Assembly: GCF_025369935.1 (NCBI RefSeq) | Contig: NZ_CP104467.1 | Span: 4,471,001-4,535,000, forward strand | Direction of reading: 5' to 3' | Origin: Paenibacillus andongensis | GTDB lineage: Bacteria; Bacillota; Bacilli; Paenibacillales; NBRC-103111 | DNA length: 64,000 bases | In this document: piece after piece, positions 7,487 to 17,091 of the stretch | Layout of the letters: each line of letters begins with the position of its first letter | Position numbering within the stretch: position 1 is the first letter of the stretch | The notes under the pieces: generated by a model | What the model was told of the DNA's origin: nothing | What the model saw: the letters and a program-made list of their open reading frames with translations, nothing else | Databases searched by the model: none | Translations under genes and position numbers: made by a program

Positions 7487-8635
7487 TCATCCCTTCTGAT
7501 TGGCATTCGCTGATATCCGTTCATTACCACCAATAAGCACAATTTCTCCTTTGCCATCTACCACAGCACCGTCTTCAACGACCGTGTTTTCGCCAATAAT
7601 GGCTTTGTTAATCGTTACGTTATTACCAATTTTGGCATTAGGCATAATGACGGAGTCGCGAATCTGGCTTCCTTCGCCAACCTGTACTCCGAAGAACAGA
7701 ACGGAATGATCGACATCCCCGAATATCGCGCAGCCTTCATTAACGAGAGAACGTTTTATATTCGCAGTTGGCGCCACATACTGTGCTGGCTGGTAAGGAT
7801 TCTGGGAGTATACCCGCCAATCCTTATCATTTAAATTAAGCTCATTATTATCGTCCAGCAGGTCCATGTTCGCTTCCCACAGACTGTCGATCGTACCGAC
7901 ATCTTTCCAGTAACCCTCAAATGGATAAGCGAACATTCTCGCCTCATCTTTCAACATCATTGGAATAATATCTTTCCCAAAATCTTTGCTGGAGTTAGGA
8001 TTTTCTTCATCCTGGGTAAGATAAGATTTCAGTACGCTCCAATTAAAAATATAAATACCCATCGAAGCCAAATTACTATTCGCTTCTTTCGGTTTTTCTG
8101 CAAATTCAGTTATTTCTTGTTTGTCATTGACACTCATGATGCCGAATCGGTTCGTTTCCTCCCACTTCACTTCAATGACAGCAATCGTTGCGTCGGCTTT
8201 CTTCTCTTTGTGGTAAGACAACATCAAATCGTAGTCCATTTTATAGATGTGATCACCCGAGATGACCAAAACATATTCGGGATCATATTGCTCAATAAAG
8301 CCGATATTGCGATAAATGGCATTCGCTGTTCCTTTATACCAATCCCCGCCCTTTTGCTCCATGAACGGCGGCAAAACCGTCACACCACCATATTTGCGGT
8401 CAAGATCCCACGAGCTTCCAATCCCAATGTACGTATTGAGTACGAGAGGTTGATACTGGGTTAGAACACCAACGGTGTCAATCCCTGAATTCGTACAATT
8501 GCTGAGGGTAAAATCAATGATACGATACTTCCCGCCAAAATGAACGGCCGGCTTGGCTAAATTGTTCGTCAGAACGCCTAATCTTCGTCCTTCTCCTCCA
8601 GCAAGGAGCATGGCAACACATTCTTTACTGCGCAT
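7487..8635 (-). CDS. glgC: Glucose-1-phosphate adenylyltransferase, catalytic subunit
   Basis: The product is 382 residues. The N-terminal nucleotidyltransferase loop [13 protein letters not shown] is intact, followed by [14 protein letters not shown], the glucose-phosphate site region [10 protein letters not shown] and a C-terminal beta-helix. It makes ADP-glucose from glucose-1-phosphate and ATP, the committed step of glycogen synthesis. The start lies inside the glgB coding region: the two genes overlap by 58 bases in different frames, which implies translational coupling. The start is supported because it gives the canonical [10 protein letters not shown] beginning. Confidence 0.95.
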   Translation of the reverse strand: MRSKECVAMLLAGGEGRRLGVLTNNLAKPAVHFGGKYRIIDFTLSNCTNSGIDTVGVLTQYQPLVLNTYIGIGSSWDLDRKYGGVTVLPPFMEQKGGDWYKGTANAIYRNIGFIEQYDPEYVLVISGDHIYKMDYDLMLSYHKEKKADATIAVIEVKWEETNRFGIMSVNDKQEITEFAEKPKEANSNLASMGIYIFNWSVLKSYLTQDEENPNSSKDFGKDIIPMMLKDEARMFAYPFEGYWKDVGTIDSLWEANMDLLDDNNELNLNDKDWRVYSQNPYQPAQYVAPTANIKRSLVNEGCAIFGDVDHSVLFFGVQVGEGSQIRDSVIMPNAKIGNNVTINKAIIGENTVVEDGAVVDGKGEIVLIGGNERISANANQKG

Positions 8636-10584
8636 ATCTGATTTCCCCCTTCAACTTCGTCAATCACAGTTTGGAATTCACTCACACATTTTATATAAAC
8701 AGCCGCAAGCGGCGGAATACACAACGCTAAACTATTAGGCAGCCCGTGCCATGACCGCTTTTCACTGGATATTGGCTCTGTGTTACCTTGACCAGAACCT
8801 CCAAACTCGGGTGCATCGCTGTTAAATACGACTTCGTACACACCATGGCGTGGAACGCCAATCCGGTAATCCGGGTGTACGACAGGGGTGAAATTACATA
8901 CGAGAATCAAGTCATCCTCAGGCAATTTCCCTTTACGCATAAAAGTCACAACGCTCTGGCTCTCATCATGAGGGTTGATCCACTGGAACCCATCCGGATG
9001 ATGATCCAACTGCCACAACGCCGGCTGGTCCAAATAAAATTGATTTAGTGCCTTGACATAGTGATGCATTTGACTATGTTTTTCGTAGCCTTCAAGTAAA
9101 AACCAATCGAGTTCTTCAAGATCTTTCCATTCGTCGAATTGACCGAACTCACTGCCCATAAACAGCAGCTTTTTACCAGGGTGACCCGTCATATACCCAT
9201 ATAGAACGCGTAGATTAGCAAATTTCTGCCAATAATCGCCTGGCATCTTGTGAAGGAGCGAACGTTTGCCATGCACAACTTCATCGTGCGAAAGCGGAAG
9301 TACATAATTCTCACTAAAAGCATACATGAATGAGAACGTGATCAGCTTGTGATGATACTTGCGATTAATAGGATCTAATTTCATATATCGCAGCATATCG
9401 TTCATCCAACCCATGTTCCACTTATAATTAAATCCGAGACCTCCATCATGGACAGGCGCAGTAACGAGCGGCCAATCGGTAGAATCCTCGGCCATCATCA
9501 ATGCATCAGGGTAGAAAGAGAAGACGACCTGATTCAGCTTGCGCAGGAATGCGATCGCTTCGGGATTATCATCCCCACCCCATTGATTCTTGATCGGTTC
9601 CTCGCTCCATCTGCCAAAATTCAAGTGCAGCATGGAAGCTACAGCATCCACTCTTATCCCATCAATATGGTACATGTCCATCCAAAATACAGCATTTGAA
9701 ATTAAAAAGGCTTGTACTTCGGGTCGACCAAAATCGAAAGTAAGTGTACCCCACTCCAACTTCTCAGCTTTACGCGGGTTTTCGTATTCATACAAAGGCT
9801 TGCCATCAAATTGCCTAAGTCCATGACTGTCCTTACAGAAATGGCCAGGGACCCAATCCATAATGACCCCAATACCCTTCTGATGACACCGGTCAACGAA
9901 ATGCATGAACTCCTTTGGAGCACCATGGCGGCTCGTTACGGAGAAATAACCTGTTGCTTGATAACCCCATGAACGGTCATACGGATGTTCTGCAAGCGGC
10001 ATTAATTCAATGTGTGTATACCCCATCTCAACTGCATAATCGACTAGCTCTTCAGCAAGCTGATCATAGGTATATAAGTCTTCACTATGTCGTTCCTTTT
10101 TGCGCCATGTACCTAGATGAACCTCATAAATGGATAGTGGCTTATTGTAAGCGGGGCTTTCCTTTTTCTGCTGCTGCCATGCCTGATCCTGCCATTCGTA
10201 ACCTTCTAGATCAACGACACGCGATGCGGTACCCGGACGTAATTCCGAATAAAAGGCATACGGGTCTGCTTTCAACAAAATCTGACCCGTCTCGCTATGA
10301 ATTTCAAACTTGTAATAATCGCCTTCCCTTGCTTCTGGAACGAATAATATCCATAAGCCAAGAGTACTAAACTTCTCCATACGGTGAATCCCCGATTGCC
10401 AACTGTTGAAATCACCAAGCAAGCAAATCTGTTTGGCATGAGGTGCCCATACCGCAAAACGAACTCCCTCTTGTCCTTTTGTTTTGCTTACATGCGCCCC
10501 TAAGATGCGATAACTGTGGTAAAGGGATCCTTCATGAAGCAGAAACAAATCTTCTGGGCTAGGTATTCCAACATTTGCCCCCAC
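8578..10584 (-). CDS. glgB: 1,4-alpha-glucan branching enzyme
   Basis: The product is 668 residues: an N-terminal CBM48 domain, a GH13 barrel and a C-terminal beta domain. Catalytic residues are visible as Asp313 in [11 protein letters not shown], Glu366 in MMAEDST and Asp434 in [10 protein letters not shown]. It introduces alpha-1,6 branches into glycogen. The expected end of the fold is near PPLAAVYIK; about 34 further residues, including three cysteines, run on into the glgC region. That tail is unusual. First gene of the glg operon; a candidate promoter is at 10632-10660. Confidence 0.95.
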   Translation of the reverse strand: MGANVGIPSPEDLFLLHEGSLYHSYRILGAHVSKTKGQEGVRFAVWAPHAKQICLLGDFNSWQSGIHRMEKFSTLGLWILFVPEAREGDYYKFEIHSETGQILLKADPYAFYSELRPGTASRVVDLEGYEWQDQAWQQQKKESPAYNKPLSIYEVHLGTWRKKERHSEDLYTYDQLAEELVDYAVEMGYTHIELMPLAEHPYDRSWGYQATGYFSVTSRHGAPKEFMHFVDRCHQKGIGVIMDWVPGHFCKDSHGLRQFDGKPLYEYENPRKAEKLEWGTLTFDFGRPEVQAFLISNAVFWMDMYHIDGIRVDAVASMLHLNFGRWSEEPIKNQWGGDDNPEAIAFLRKLNQVVFSFYPDALMMAEDSTDWPLVTAPVHDGGLGFNYKWNMGWMNDMLRYMKLDPINRKYHHKLITFSFMYAFSENYVLPLSHDEVVHGKRSLLHKMPGDYWQKFANLRVLYGYMTGHPGKKLLFMGSEFGQFDEWKDLEELDWFLLEGYEKHSQMHHYVKALNQFYLDQPALWQLDHHPDGFQWINPHDESQSVVTFMRKGKLPEDDLILVCNFTPVVHPDYRIGVPRHGVYEVVFNSDAPEFGGSGQGNTEPISSEKRSWHGLPNSLALCIPPLAAVYIKCVSEFQTVIDEVEGGNQICAVKNVLPCSLLEEKDED

Positions 10585-10631
10585 GTTATCCCTCCTTAGA
10601 TCAACCTGATTTCGTCAAAACTGGATTTTAC

Positions 10632-10660
10632 TTATAATCGGCCTTACGTTACAAATACAA
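10632..10660 (-). promoter_or_regulatory. Candidate promoter of glgBCDA
   Basis: On the minus strand TTGTAT (10660-10655) and TTATAA (10637-10632) are separated by 17 bases, matching a sigma-A-like spacing, about 50 bases before the glgB ATG. The match to consensus is moderate, and a sporulation sigma factor is not excluded. Confidence 0.4.
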
Positions 10661-10766
10661 CAAACAGGCAAAGAATCCTTCATTTTTACATTAAAAAAAA
10701 AAGGAAATTACCTGACCCTCGGTGAATTATTTGAGGGACATTATCTCGAGAGGTGGAACACAAATA

Positions 10767-11897
10767 ATGAAAGATAAAGTAAAGGGTCTTATAATTGGTT
10801 TAACGATCGGTTCCGTATTAAGCGGGACCGTAGCTTTTGCAGCGAACAGTCAGATTGAAGTAGCATTCCGAAGTCTTAAGTATATGTTTGACGGTGTTGA
10901 GAAAGCACCTTCCGATGGAAAAGGATTTATTTACGAAGGCTCAACTTATGTACCTCTTAGATTCGTAAGTGAAGCACTAGGCAAAAAGGTCGAGTGGGAC
11001 GAAGAGAATGGAACCATTTGGATCGGAAACAATCCTAATCATGTAGTTGCAACTTACAAGGGTGGAACTGTCACCAAGGGCGAATTTGATACTTTCTTTG
11101 CCTTGCAAGCTCTCTTCAATGGAGCTCATGCTGCTTCTAAAGATGACCCGAAGTATCAAACAAGCATGATTACACAATTAATTCAAAACCGAATCCTTTT
11201 CAGTAAAGCATCCGAAGCCGACCAGAACGCTGCCAAAGACGGTGCTGTTAAACAAATCGCTGATTGGAAAAACCAATTTGGTGAAGCGAAATTCCTGGAA
11301 GATTTGAAAAAGGTGAACACGACAGTCGCTGATCTTCAATATTTCCTAGTTGGCAATATCGGTGCACAAAATTATATCAAGTCCAGCATTTCTGATGCCC
11401 AATTAAAAGCCAAATATGATGAAACACTTAAAGCAGATAAAGATGCTTATACCATTGCTTCCGTGCGTCACATTTTAATTGGATTGAATGACCCATCAAG
11501 CTCAGACAACAAAGTTATTCGTACGAAAGAGGAAGCACTCAAACGAGCAAAAGAAGTACAACAGAAGCTTAAGAACGGTGAAGATTTTGCTAAGTTAGCC
11601 AAAGAATACTCAGATGACCCAGGCTCCAAAGATGCAGGAGGTCTTTATGCGGATGCTGATGTAAGTCAGTGGGTACCTGAGTTTAAGAAAGCAGCTATCG
11701 AGCAAACGATCGGAACAATTGGTGAACCTATTGCGACAGATTTTGGCTATCACGTTATTAAAGTAGAAGCCAGATCTGTTAAATCCTTTGATTCTGTGAA
11801 AGATCAGCTGAAAGCTTCGCTTGAACAATCGCAATTTCAACAATTTGTAGAAAAAGAACTGCCAGGTTTGATTGAAAAGATCGATTTAGGTCAATAA
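10767..11897 (+). CDS. Secreted PpiC-type peptidyl-prolyl isomerase with copper-amine-oxidase stalk domain
   Basis: The product is 376 residues. A signal peptide (about residues 1-27) ends in AFA-A and has no lipobox cysteine, unlike classic PrsA lipoproteins. A Cu_amine_oxidN1-like stalk follows (YEGSTYVPLRFVSEALGKKV). Next come a SurA/PrsA-like helical region and a parvulin domain from about residue 230 (ASVRHILIGL through FGYHVIKVEAR). It probably helps secreted proteins fold outside the membrane. The ATG at 10767 has AGAGGTGG about eight bases upstream; the longer frame to 10722 lacks a ribosome site. The rRNA methyltransferase follows in the same direction. Confidence 0.9.
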   Translation: MKDKVKGLIIGLTIGSVLSGTVAFAANSQIEVAFRSLKYMFDGVEKAPSDGKGFIYEGSTYVPLRFVSEALGKKVEWDEENGTIWIGNNPNHVVATYKGGTVTKGEFDTFFALQALFNGAHAASKDDPKYQTSMITQLIQNRILFSKASEADQNAAKDGAVKQIADWKNQFGEAKFLEDLKKVNTTVADLQYFLVGNIGAQNYIKSSISDAQLKAKYDETLKADKDAYTIASVRHILIGLNDPSSSDNKVIRTKEEALKRAKEVQQKLKNGEDFAKLAKEYSDDPGSKDAGGLYADADVSQWVPEFKKAAIEQTIGTIGEPIATDFGYHVIKVEARSVKSFDSVKDQLKASLEQSQFQQFVEKELPGLIEKIDLGQ

Positions 11898-11951
11898 ATG
11901 GTGTACAATGAATGTTTGTTAAAGTATACAAGTTGAAGGATGGAATGCAGC

Positions 11952-12818
11952 ATGTTTTATGCAAAAGACTGGGTTGATTATGAGCTCCTCGATACTGGCG
12001 GCGGCGAAAAGCTCGAGCGTTGGGGCACGATCGTACTAAGAAGACCAGACCCGCAAATCATTTGGCCGCTACAAAAAGAAACACCGGCCTGGCGTCAAGC
12101 TGACGCCCATTATCACCGCAGTTCCAGCGGCGGCGGACAATGGGAGCAGCGCGCAGAGCTTCCTGAGCGCTGGACGATTAATTATGACCAGAAGTTGTCC
12201 TTCTATATTAAGCCAACCAGCTTCAAGCATACGGGCTTATTCCCTGAACAAGCCGTCAACTGGAAATGGATGATGGACAAAATCCAAGGAGCTGGACGTC
12301 CAATCAAGGTATTGAACCTGTTTGCTTATACAGGCGGAGCCTCACTGGCTTGCGCTTACGCAGGTGCCGAAGTTTGCCATGTGGATGCCTCCAAAGGAGT
12401 CGTTCAATGGGCAAAGGAAAATCTGCATCTGAGCGGCCTTGGCAGCCGTCCTGTTCGATTTATTACGGATGACGTGTTCAAATTCGTACAAAGAGAACAG
12501 CGCCGCGGAAGCAAATACGATGCGATCATCATGGATCCGCCTTCCTACGGACGTGGACCAAACGGTGAGACTTGGAAATTAGAAGATGATCTCTTCCCTT
12601 TCATTGAGACCTGCCAATCGATTCTGACAGACAATCCGTTGTTCCTGTTGATCAACTCTTATACAACGGGAATCTCGGCAACTGTGCTTCAGAACATTTT
12701 AAGCATGTCGATGAAAGCCAAGCATGGCGGCACGATCTCCAGTGGCGAAATCGGCCTGCCGATCACCCACTCTGGGTTGATGCTCCCTTGCGGTATTCTG
12801 GGACGCTGGGAGGCGTAA
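11952..12818 (+). CDS. Class I SAM-dependent methyltransferase, RlmI/RlmL-like
   Basis: The product is 288 residues. The SAM-binding motif I is NLFAYTGGAS, and the catalytic-loop-like motif is MDPPSYGRG. This combination is typical of the RlmI/RlmL (COG1092) rRNA methyltransferase group, although the N-terminal PUA domain of RlmI is absent. The target base is unknown. The ATG at 11952 has GAAGGATGG eight bases upstream; an ATG at 11940 overlaps that site. It is closely followed by an RluA-type pseudouridine synthase, so the pair forms an RNA-modification unit. Confidence 0.87.
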   Translation: MFYAKDWVDYELLDTGGGEKLERWGTIVLRRPDPQIIWPLQKETPAWRQADAHYHRSSSGGGQWEQRAELPERWTINYDQKLSFYIKPTSFKHTGLFPEQAVNWKWMMDKIQGAGRPIKVLNLFAYTGGASLACAYAGAEVCHVDASKGVVQWAKENLHLSGLGSRPVRFITDDVFKFVQREQRRGSKYDAIIMDPPSYGRGPNGETWKLEDDLFPFIETCQSILTDNPLFLLINSYTTGISATVLQNILSMSMKAKHGGTISSGEIGLPITHSGLMLPCGILGRWEA

Positions 12819-12820
12819 CA

Positions 12821-13534
12821 GTGGCAGCATCTAGAGATGGCTCGGGAGCATCACAAATTCCGATACTGTTCGAAGACAACCACATTCTTGTGGTGGAGAA
12901 GCCCGTCAACATGCCTACGCAGGAAGACGATTCTCGCGATCCTGATCTGCTGAATGTACTGAAGGCAGATCTGAAGCAGCGTCATAACAAGCCCGGCAAT
13001 GTATACCTCGGGCTTGTACACCGGCTTGATCGTCCCGTTGGCGGTGTGATGGTATTCGCCAAAACGTCAAAAGCCGCGTCCCGGCTATCTGACGCGGTAA
13101 GAACGAGGCAGCTCGACAAGACGTACGTCGCTGTCGTGCATGGCAAGCCGCCACAGCCGTCCGCTACGCTGCGTCACTGGCTTTGGAAAGACACGCGGAC
13201 AAATACCGTCAGCGTGGTCAGAGAAGGCCAGCAGGACGCCAAGGAGGCTGTGCTGGACTATAAGCTGCTCGGCAGCCAAGACGGGCTCAGCTTGATCCAG
13301 ATCAAGCTGCACACCGGGCGGCCGCATCAAATCCGCGTGCAGCTGGCAGCCATCGGCTGCACGCTCTACGGCGACCAGCGCTACGGCAGCGCGGTCAACA
13401 AGCCCGGCCAGCAGCTTGCGCTGTGGGCCACGGCTCTTGCCTTTGAGCATCCTACGCTCAAAGAGACGCTGCGCTTTCGGTCGCTGCCGCCGTTGCAGCG
13501 GCCCTGGAGCGAATTTACACTCCCAGAGCTGTAA
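12821..13534 (+). CDS. RluA-family RNA pseudouridine synthase
   Basis: The product is 237 residues. The catalytic motif is LVHRLDRPVGG, whose aspartate attacks the uridine, and the C-terminal GRPHQIRVQLA segment is typical of RluA/RsuA enzymes. There is no S4 domain. I chose the GTG at 12821, which has GGGAGG seven bases upstream and lies two bases after the methyltransferase stop; longer starts overlap that gene without support. GC content is clearly higher here than in flanking genes. Substrate (rRNA or tRNA position) is not determinable. Confidence 0.9.
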   Translation: MAASRDGSGASQIPILFEDNHILVVEKPVNMPTQEDDSRDPDLLNVLKADLKQRHNKPGNVYLGLVHRLDRPVGGVMVFAKTSKAASRLSDAVRTRQLDKTYVAVVHGKPPQPSATLRHWLWKDTRTNTVSVVREGQQDAKEAVLDYKLLGSQDGLSLIQIKLHTGRPHQIRVQLAAIGCTLYGDQRYGSAVNKPGQQLALWATALAFEHPTLKETLRFRSLPPLQRPWSEFTLPEL

Positions 13535-13559
13535 ATTCTTGCACACTCCTGGGTCGCTA

Positions 13560-14039
13560 TTAATTGGCGACCTTCCCAAGCAAATAAATAAGCAATTTCT
13601 GATTATGGGCGGAAACGCGGCTCAGGTACGAATCCAAAAGTTGTTCCCGGATTCTCATACCTCGCTCGCATTCCGCCTTTCCTTTATCCGTGACGTTGAC
13701 CCAAACGATGCGGCGGTCTTTCTCATCCCGCTCCCTTACGATCAATTCACCTTTCTCCATCCGATCTAACAATGTTGTCACAGCTGCTGGTGTTGTGGAT
13801 AAATATTCGATTAAATCAGAAGGCTTCATCCGTTCATTCGTCATAAGCAGCTCTAACACGTTAAGCTGTCCTTCAGTAATAGTAGGGGCTAATCCTACCT
13901 CCATCTGGTTCTTCAATTCCTTAGACAATTTCAACCATAGCTTCCCAAATTCATCAGAATACACCCTCATCAACTCGCTTCCAACATCTCCTAAGGCAAG
14001 TATAGCATGCCTTTTCTTTGGTTTAAAGGTTAATGCCAT
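13560..14039 (-). CDS. MarR-family transcriptional regulator
   Basis: The product is up to 159 residues with a winged-helix MarR core. MKPSDLIEYLSTTPAAVTTLLDRME is the recognition-helix region, and the wing is RERDEKDRRIVWVNVTDKG. These regulators bind as dimers to palindromic operators and usually respond to small phenolic ligands or oxidants. The start is uncertain: the ATG at 14039 has no clear ribosome site, while an internal ATG at 13970 (MRVYSDEF) has GGAAG seven bases upstream and would give 136 residues. The gene converges with the pseudouridine synthase; no obvious target gene is adjacent. Confidence 0.85.
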   Translation of the reverse strand: MALTFKPKKRHAILALGDVGSELMRVYSDEFGKLWLKLSKELKNQMEVGLAPTITEGQLNVLELLMTNERMKPSDLIEYLSTTPAAVTTLLDRMEKGELIVRERDEKDRRIVWVNVTDKGKAECERGMRIREQLLDSYLSRVSAHNQKLLIYLLGKVAN

Positions 14040-14075
14040 TAATATTTTCAGACAAAAATTGCACGGTTTGAGACA

Positions 14076-14419
14076 TGCTGTGTCTTGCTGTCGATCCTTC
14101 TATTACTTTGTCTGATTAACAAGAATTCGCCCAAGCTTCTCGACTTCTTTTAACACCTCGCCCACTACTTACATATACTGTGAAGCAGGTATGTACGGTT
14201 CTTACTAACGAAAATAGTTTATATGGCTTTGTCATTTTCACCAAGAGGAGACTTTCGATTCACTCTATTTAGCAGCTTGAAGTTGCATTTCGTACAACAG
14301 TTTGAGCCCATTTGTTGCGAAATGGCCTATATAGGAGGACCAAATTGTTGTGAATTATGCAACAACGAAAGGTGAGAGGCAAATGGGATGGATGAATGAA
14401 TCGACGTTTTCAATAGTCT
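14076..14419 (+). other. Non-coding leader region with inverted repeats upstream of the 55-residue gene
   Basis: Two inverted repeats are clear: CATTTCG-ta-CAACA (14286-14299) against TGTTGCGAAATG (14313-14324), and TTGTTG (14345-14350) against CAACAA (14360-14365). A 12-codon ORF at 14383-14421 (MGWMNESTFSIV) has AAAGGTGAG upstream and could be a leader peptide. No larger gene is convincing here. Confidence 0.35.
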
Positions 14420-14458
14420 AATCTTACGATGCTAGTTTCGAATGAAAATTCAAAGGAG
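14420..14458 (+). repeat. Hairpin-plus-Shine-Dalgarno element, copy A
   Basis: The core AATCTTACGATGCTAGTTT is identical over 19 bases to copy B before leuD. It is followed by a TTTC-gaat-GAAA mini-hairpin and AAAGGAG, which is the ribosome site of the gene at 14468. See the copies at 34414, 36901 and 41081. Confidence 0.7.
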
Positions 14459-14467
14459 TGGTTTACG

Positions 14468-14635
14468 GTGGAAGCTTGGAAAATAGAGCTTGGTAAAAAG
14501 GCACTTGAAGCTGGCATAATGAAAGACCCACAGTGGCTGGATCGATTAGACGAACCGATGCCCCTGTGGGTCCTATTGGAGTTAGCTTTTATGCTCATTG
14601 AGAAGCTGGATCCACCTACAGTCAGCTATGATTGA
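14468..14635 (+). CDS. Small hypothetical protein (55 residues)
   Basis: I do not recognise a family. The GTG at 14468 has a strong AAAGGAG nine bases upstream. The product begins VEAWKIELGKKALEAG and ends LAFMLIEKLDPPTVSYD; it is amphipathic, acidic overall, and has one hydrophobic helix (WVLLELAFMLI) that may be buried rather than membrane-spanning. Its last ten bases overlap the end of parC, which converges on it. Its ribosome site comes from a dispersed repeat element, which is the most notable thing about it. Confidence 0.6.
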   Translation: MEAWKIELGKKALEAGIMKDPQWLDRLDEPMPLWVLLELAFMLIEKLDPPTVSYD

Positions 14636-17067
14636 GGGAATCTCAGGATCTCTACGATCGCATCTGTTTTGGAAACAGGAATAAGTTGTTTGCCTTGTGC
14701 TTTCCGATCCTCCAGAGGTGCTGTCTCTGTTGAGAAACGCAGCTTCTCCCCATTACTCATGACAGCCGTAATGAGATAATCCATCTTCACGATAAATGTT
14801 CGTATTAAGGTTGAACCGTTAGGTCTCACACGCTTGCCTTCTTTAAATTCGAAGGTAAGTATGCCCTTCCCGCCGCGTCCTTGGATGGGATAGTCCACGA
14901 CTAGGGAACGCTTTGCATACCCGAGGTCCGAAATGACCAGCACTTCCCCTTCATCCCCATAAATCCACTCGGCTGAGACGACTTCATCGTCCTCCTTGAG
15001 CTGGATGCCGCGCACACCCGCGGCCGCACGGCCCATCGGGTTCACTTCTTCCTCACGGAAACGGATGCTCATGCCCTGCTTCGTGACAAGCAAGATTTCT
15101 TTCGTATTATCACTTAGATGTACATGAAGGACTTCGTCATGCTCACCGAGCTTACAAGCCACGATTCCGTTGGAGCGGTTCGTCATATATTCTTTCAGCT
15201 CTGTACGCTTCACTTGTCCTTTGCGTGTGACGAACACAAGCGACTTGGTCGGATCCTCAAAGCCCTTCACTGGAATAACGTTTACAATGCGATCTTCCTT
15301 GGCAATAGGAATGACATTTACGATCGCGGTACCGTTCTCTTTCCACTTATACTCAGGCACTTGATGGACAGGCAGTAAGTAATATTGACCTTTCTTCGTG
15401 AAGATCAGCAAGCTTTCGATCGTATTCACGTCGAGCAGGAAGCGCAAGTAATCGCCTTCCTTCAGCCCTGTATTCTCGAGTTCTCCGCCTGAACGTGTGA
15501 AGGAAAGCTTGCTCGTCCGTTTCAAGTAACCTTCATTGGACAACGTAACCAGGACGTCCTCCGCGTTCACGAGTACCTCAAGATTAACTTTCAGTTCTTC
15601 CACTTCACCTTGAATATCTGAGCGGCGGTCAATGCCATATTTCTTGCGGATTTCGCCCATTTCATCTTTGATAACGCCCAACAGCTTCTTCAAGCTGCCA
15701 AGAATACCACGTAAATAGGCAATCGTTTTCTCAACATCTTTCAACTCTTTTTCAAGCGTTGTGATTTCTAAATTCGTTAATCGGTATAATTGCAAAACAA
15801 GAATAGCATCTGCTTGTCGGTCTGAAAATCCAAACTTCTCAACAAGGTTATTTTGCGCATCTTGCCGATTCTTGGAAGCTTTTATCGTTGCGATAACTTC
15901 GTCCAAAATGTTAAGAGCTTTGACAAGCCCCTCTAACACATGTGCGCGGTCCTCAGCTTTCTCGAGCTCGTATTGAGAACGGAACGTGACAACTTCCTTC
16001 TGATGCTCAATGTAAGCTTCAAGGATTTCACGAATACCCAATTGACGAGGCGCTTTATTCACAATCGCAACCATATTGAAATTGTAGGTCACTTGCAAGT
16101 CTGTCTTCTTCAGTAAGTAAGCCAAAATACCCTGGGCATCAGCTTCCTTCTTAAGCTCCACGACGATCCGTAACCCATTACGACCGCTTTCATCGCGTAC
16201 TTCGGCAATTCCTTCAATTTTCTTCTCAAGCCGAATGTTCTCCATGGCCGTTACCAGACGAGATTTGACAACTTGATAAGGGATCTCCGTGATTACTATT
16301 TGTTGTCTGCCGCCGCGCATATCTTCTATCGCTGTTTTGGAACGTATGTAAATACGGCCTTTTCCTGTGCGATAAGCTTCGCGAATGCCTTCTTCACCCA
16401 TGATAATGCCAGAAGTAGGGAAGTCGGGTCCTTTGACAATTGTCATCAATTCTTCGACGGTAATCTCAGGCTTGTCGATCATGGCTGTACAAGCATCGAT
16501 GATTTCCCGCAAATTATGTGGAGGAATTTCCGTTGCAAATCCAGCCGAAATCCCACTAACACCATTTACAAGTAAGTTCGGATACCGCGCAGGGAGCACA
16601 ACGGGCTCCTTTGTGGAATTATCGAAATTATCCTTGAACATGACCGTACGTTTCTCGATATCACGCAGAAGTTCCATCGCGATCTCAGATAATCTGGCCT
16701 CTGTGTAACGCATAGCAGCCGGCGGATCATCATCCAGTGATCCCCAGTTACCATGGCCATCCACAAGGGTGTGGCCCATCTTCCACGGCTGCGCCATACG
16801 AACCATACCATCATAAATGGAAGCATCTCCGTGCGGATGGTAATTCCCCATGACATCACCGACGGTTTTGGCCGATTTACGATAAGGCTTATCAGGGGTA
16901 TTGCCAGAGTCGTACATCGCGTACAATACACGTCGTTGTACAGGTTTCAAACCATCTCTTACATCTGGAATCGCGCGATCCTGAATAATATATTTAGAAT
17001 AACGCCCGAAACGATCGCCAACGATCTCCTCCAGATAGGCAGGTAAAAACTCTTCTAATATGTTCAT
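14626..17067 (-). CDS. parC: DNA topoisomerase IV subunit A
   Basis: The product is 813 residues: an N-terminal breakage-reunion domain with catalytic Tyr121 in AAMRYTEARLS, then a C-terminal beta-pinwheel region. ParC rather than GyrA is supported by the parE gene directly upstream. With ParE it decatenates daughter chromosomes using ATP. In the quinolone-resistance region the sequence is HPHGDASIYDG: Ala82 replaces the usual serine and Asp86 the usual glutamate (S. aureus GrlA Ser80 and Glu84). The gene begins 24 bases after parE and converges with a small gene. Confidence 0.95.
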   Translation of the reverse strand: MNILEEFLPAYLEEIVGDRFGRYSKYIIQDRAIPDVRDGLKPVQRRVLYAMYDSGNTPDKPYRKSAKTVGDVMGNYHPHGDASIYDGMVRMAQPWKMGHTLVDGHGNWGSLDDDPPAAMRYTEARLSEIAMELLRDIEKRTVMFKDNFDNSTKEPVVLPARYPNLLVNGVSGISAGFATEIPPHNLREIIDACTAMIDKPEITVEELMTIVKGPDFPTSGIIMGEEGIREAYRTGKGRIYIRSKTAIEDMRGGRQQIVITEIPYQVVKSRLVTAMENIRLEKKIEGIAEVRDESGRNGLRIVVELKKEADAQGILAYLLKKTDLQVTYNFNMVAIVNKAPRQLGIREILEAYIEHQKEVVTFRSQYELEKAEDRAHVLEGLVKALNILDEVIATIKASKNRQDAQNNLVEKFGFSDRQADAILVLQLYRLTNLEITTLEKELKDVEKTIAYLRGILGSLKKLLGVIKDEMGEIRKKYGIDRRSDIQGEVEELKVNLEVLVNAEDVLVTLSNEGYLKRTSKLSFTRSGGELENTGLKEGDYLRFLLDVNTIESLLIFTKKGQYYLLPVHQVPEYKWKENGTAIVNVIPIAKEDRIVNVIPVKGFEDPTKSLVFVTRKGQVKRTELKEYMTNRSNGIVACKLGEHDEVLHVHLSDNTKEILLVTKQGMSIRFREEEVNPMGRAAAGVRGIQLKEDDEVVSAEWIYGDEGEVLVISDLGYAKRSLVVDYPIQGRGGKGILTFEFKEGKRVRPNGSTLIRTFIVKMDYLITAVMSNGEKLRFSTETAPLEDRKAQGKQLIPVSKTDAIVEILRFPQS

Positions 17068-17091
17068 CTTTCATTCACCACTCTTTTTGGT

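Noticed and set aside
14023-14076. 17-codon ORF overlapping the MarR start (MSQTVQFLSENINGINL)
   Set aside because: A leader peptide is possible, but the nearest purine-rich site is about 17 bases from the ATG, too far to support it.
14223-14375. 50-codon cysteine-rich ORF (ends CCELCNNER)
   Set aside because: The cysteine spacing recalls a zinc ribbon, but there is no ribosome site and it overlaps inverted repeats of the leader region.
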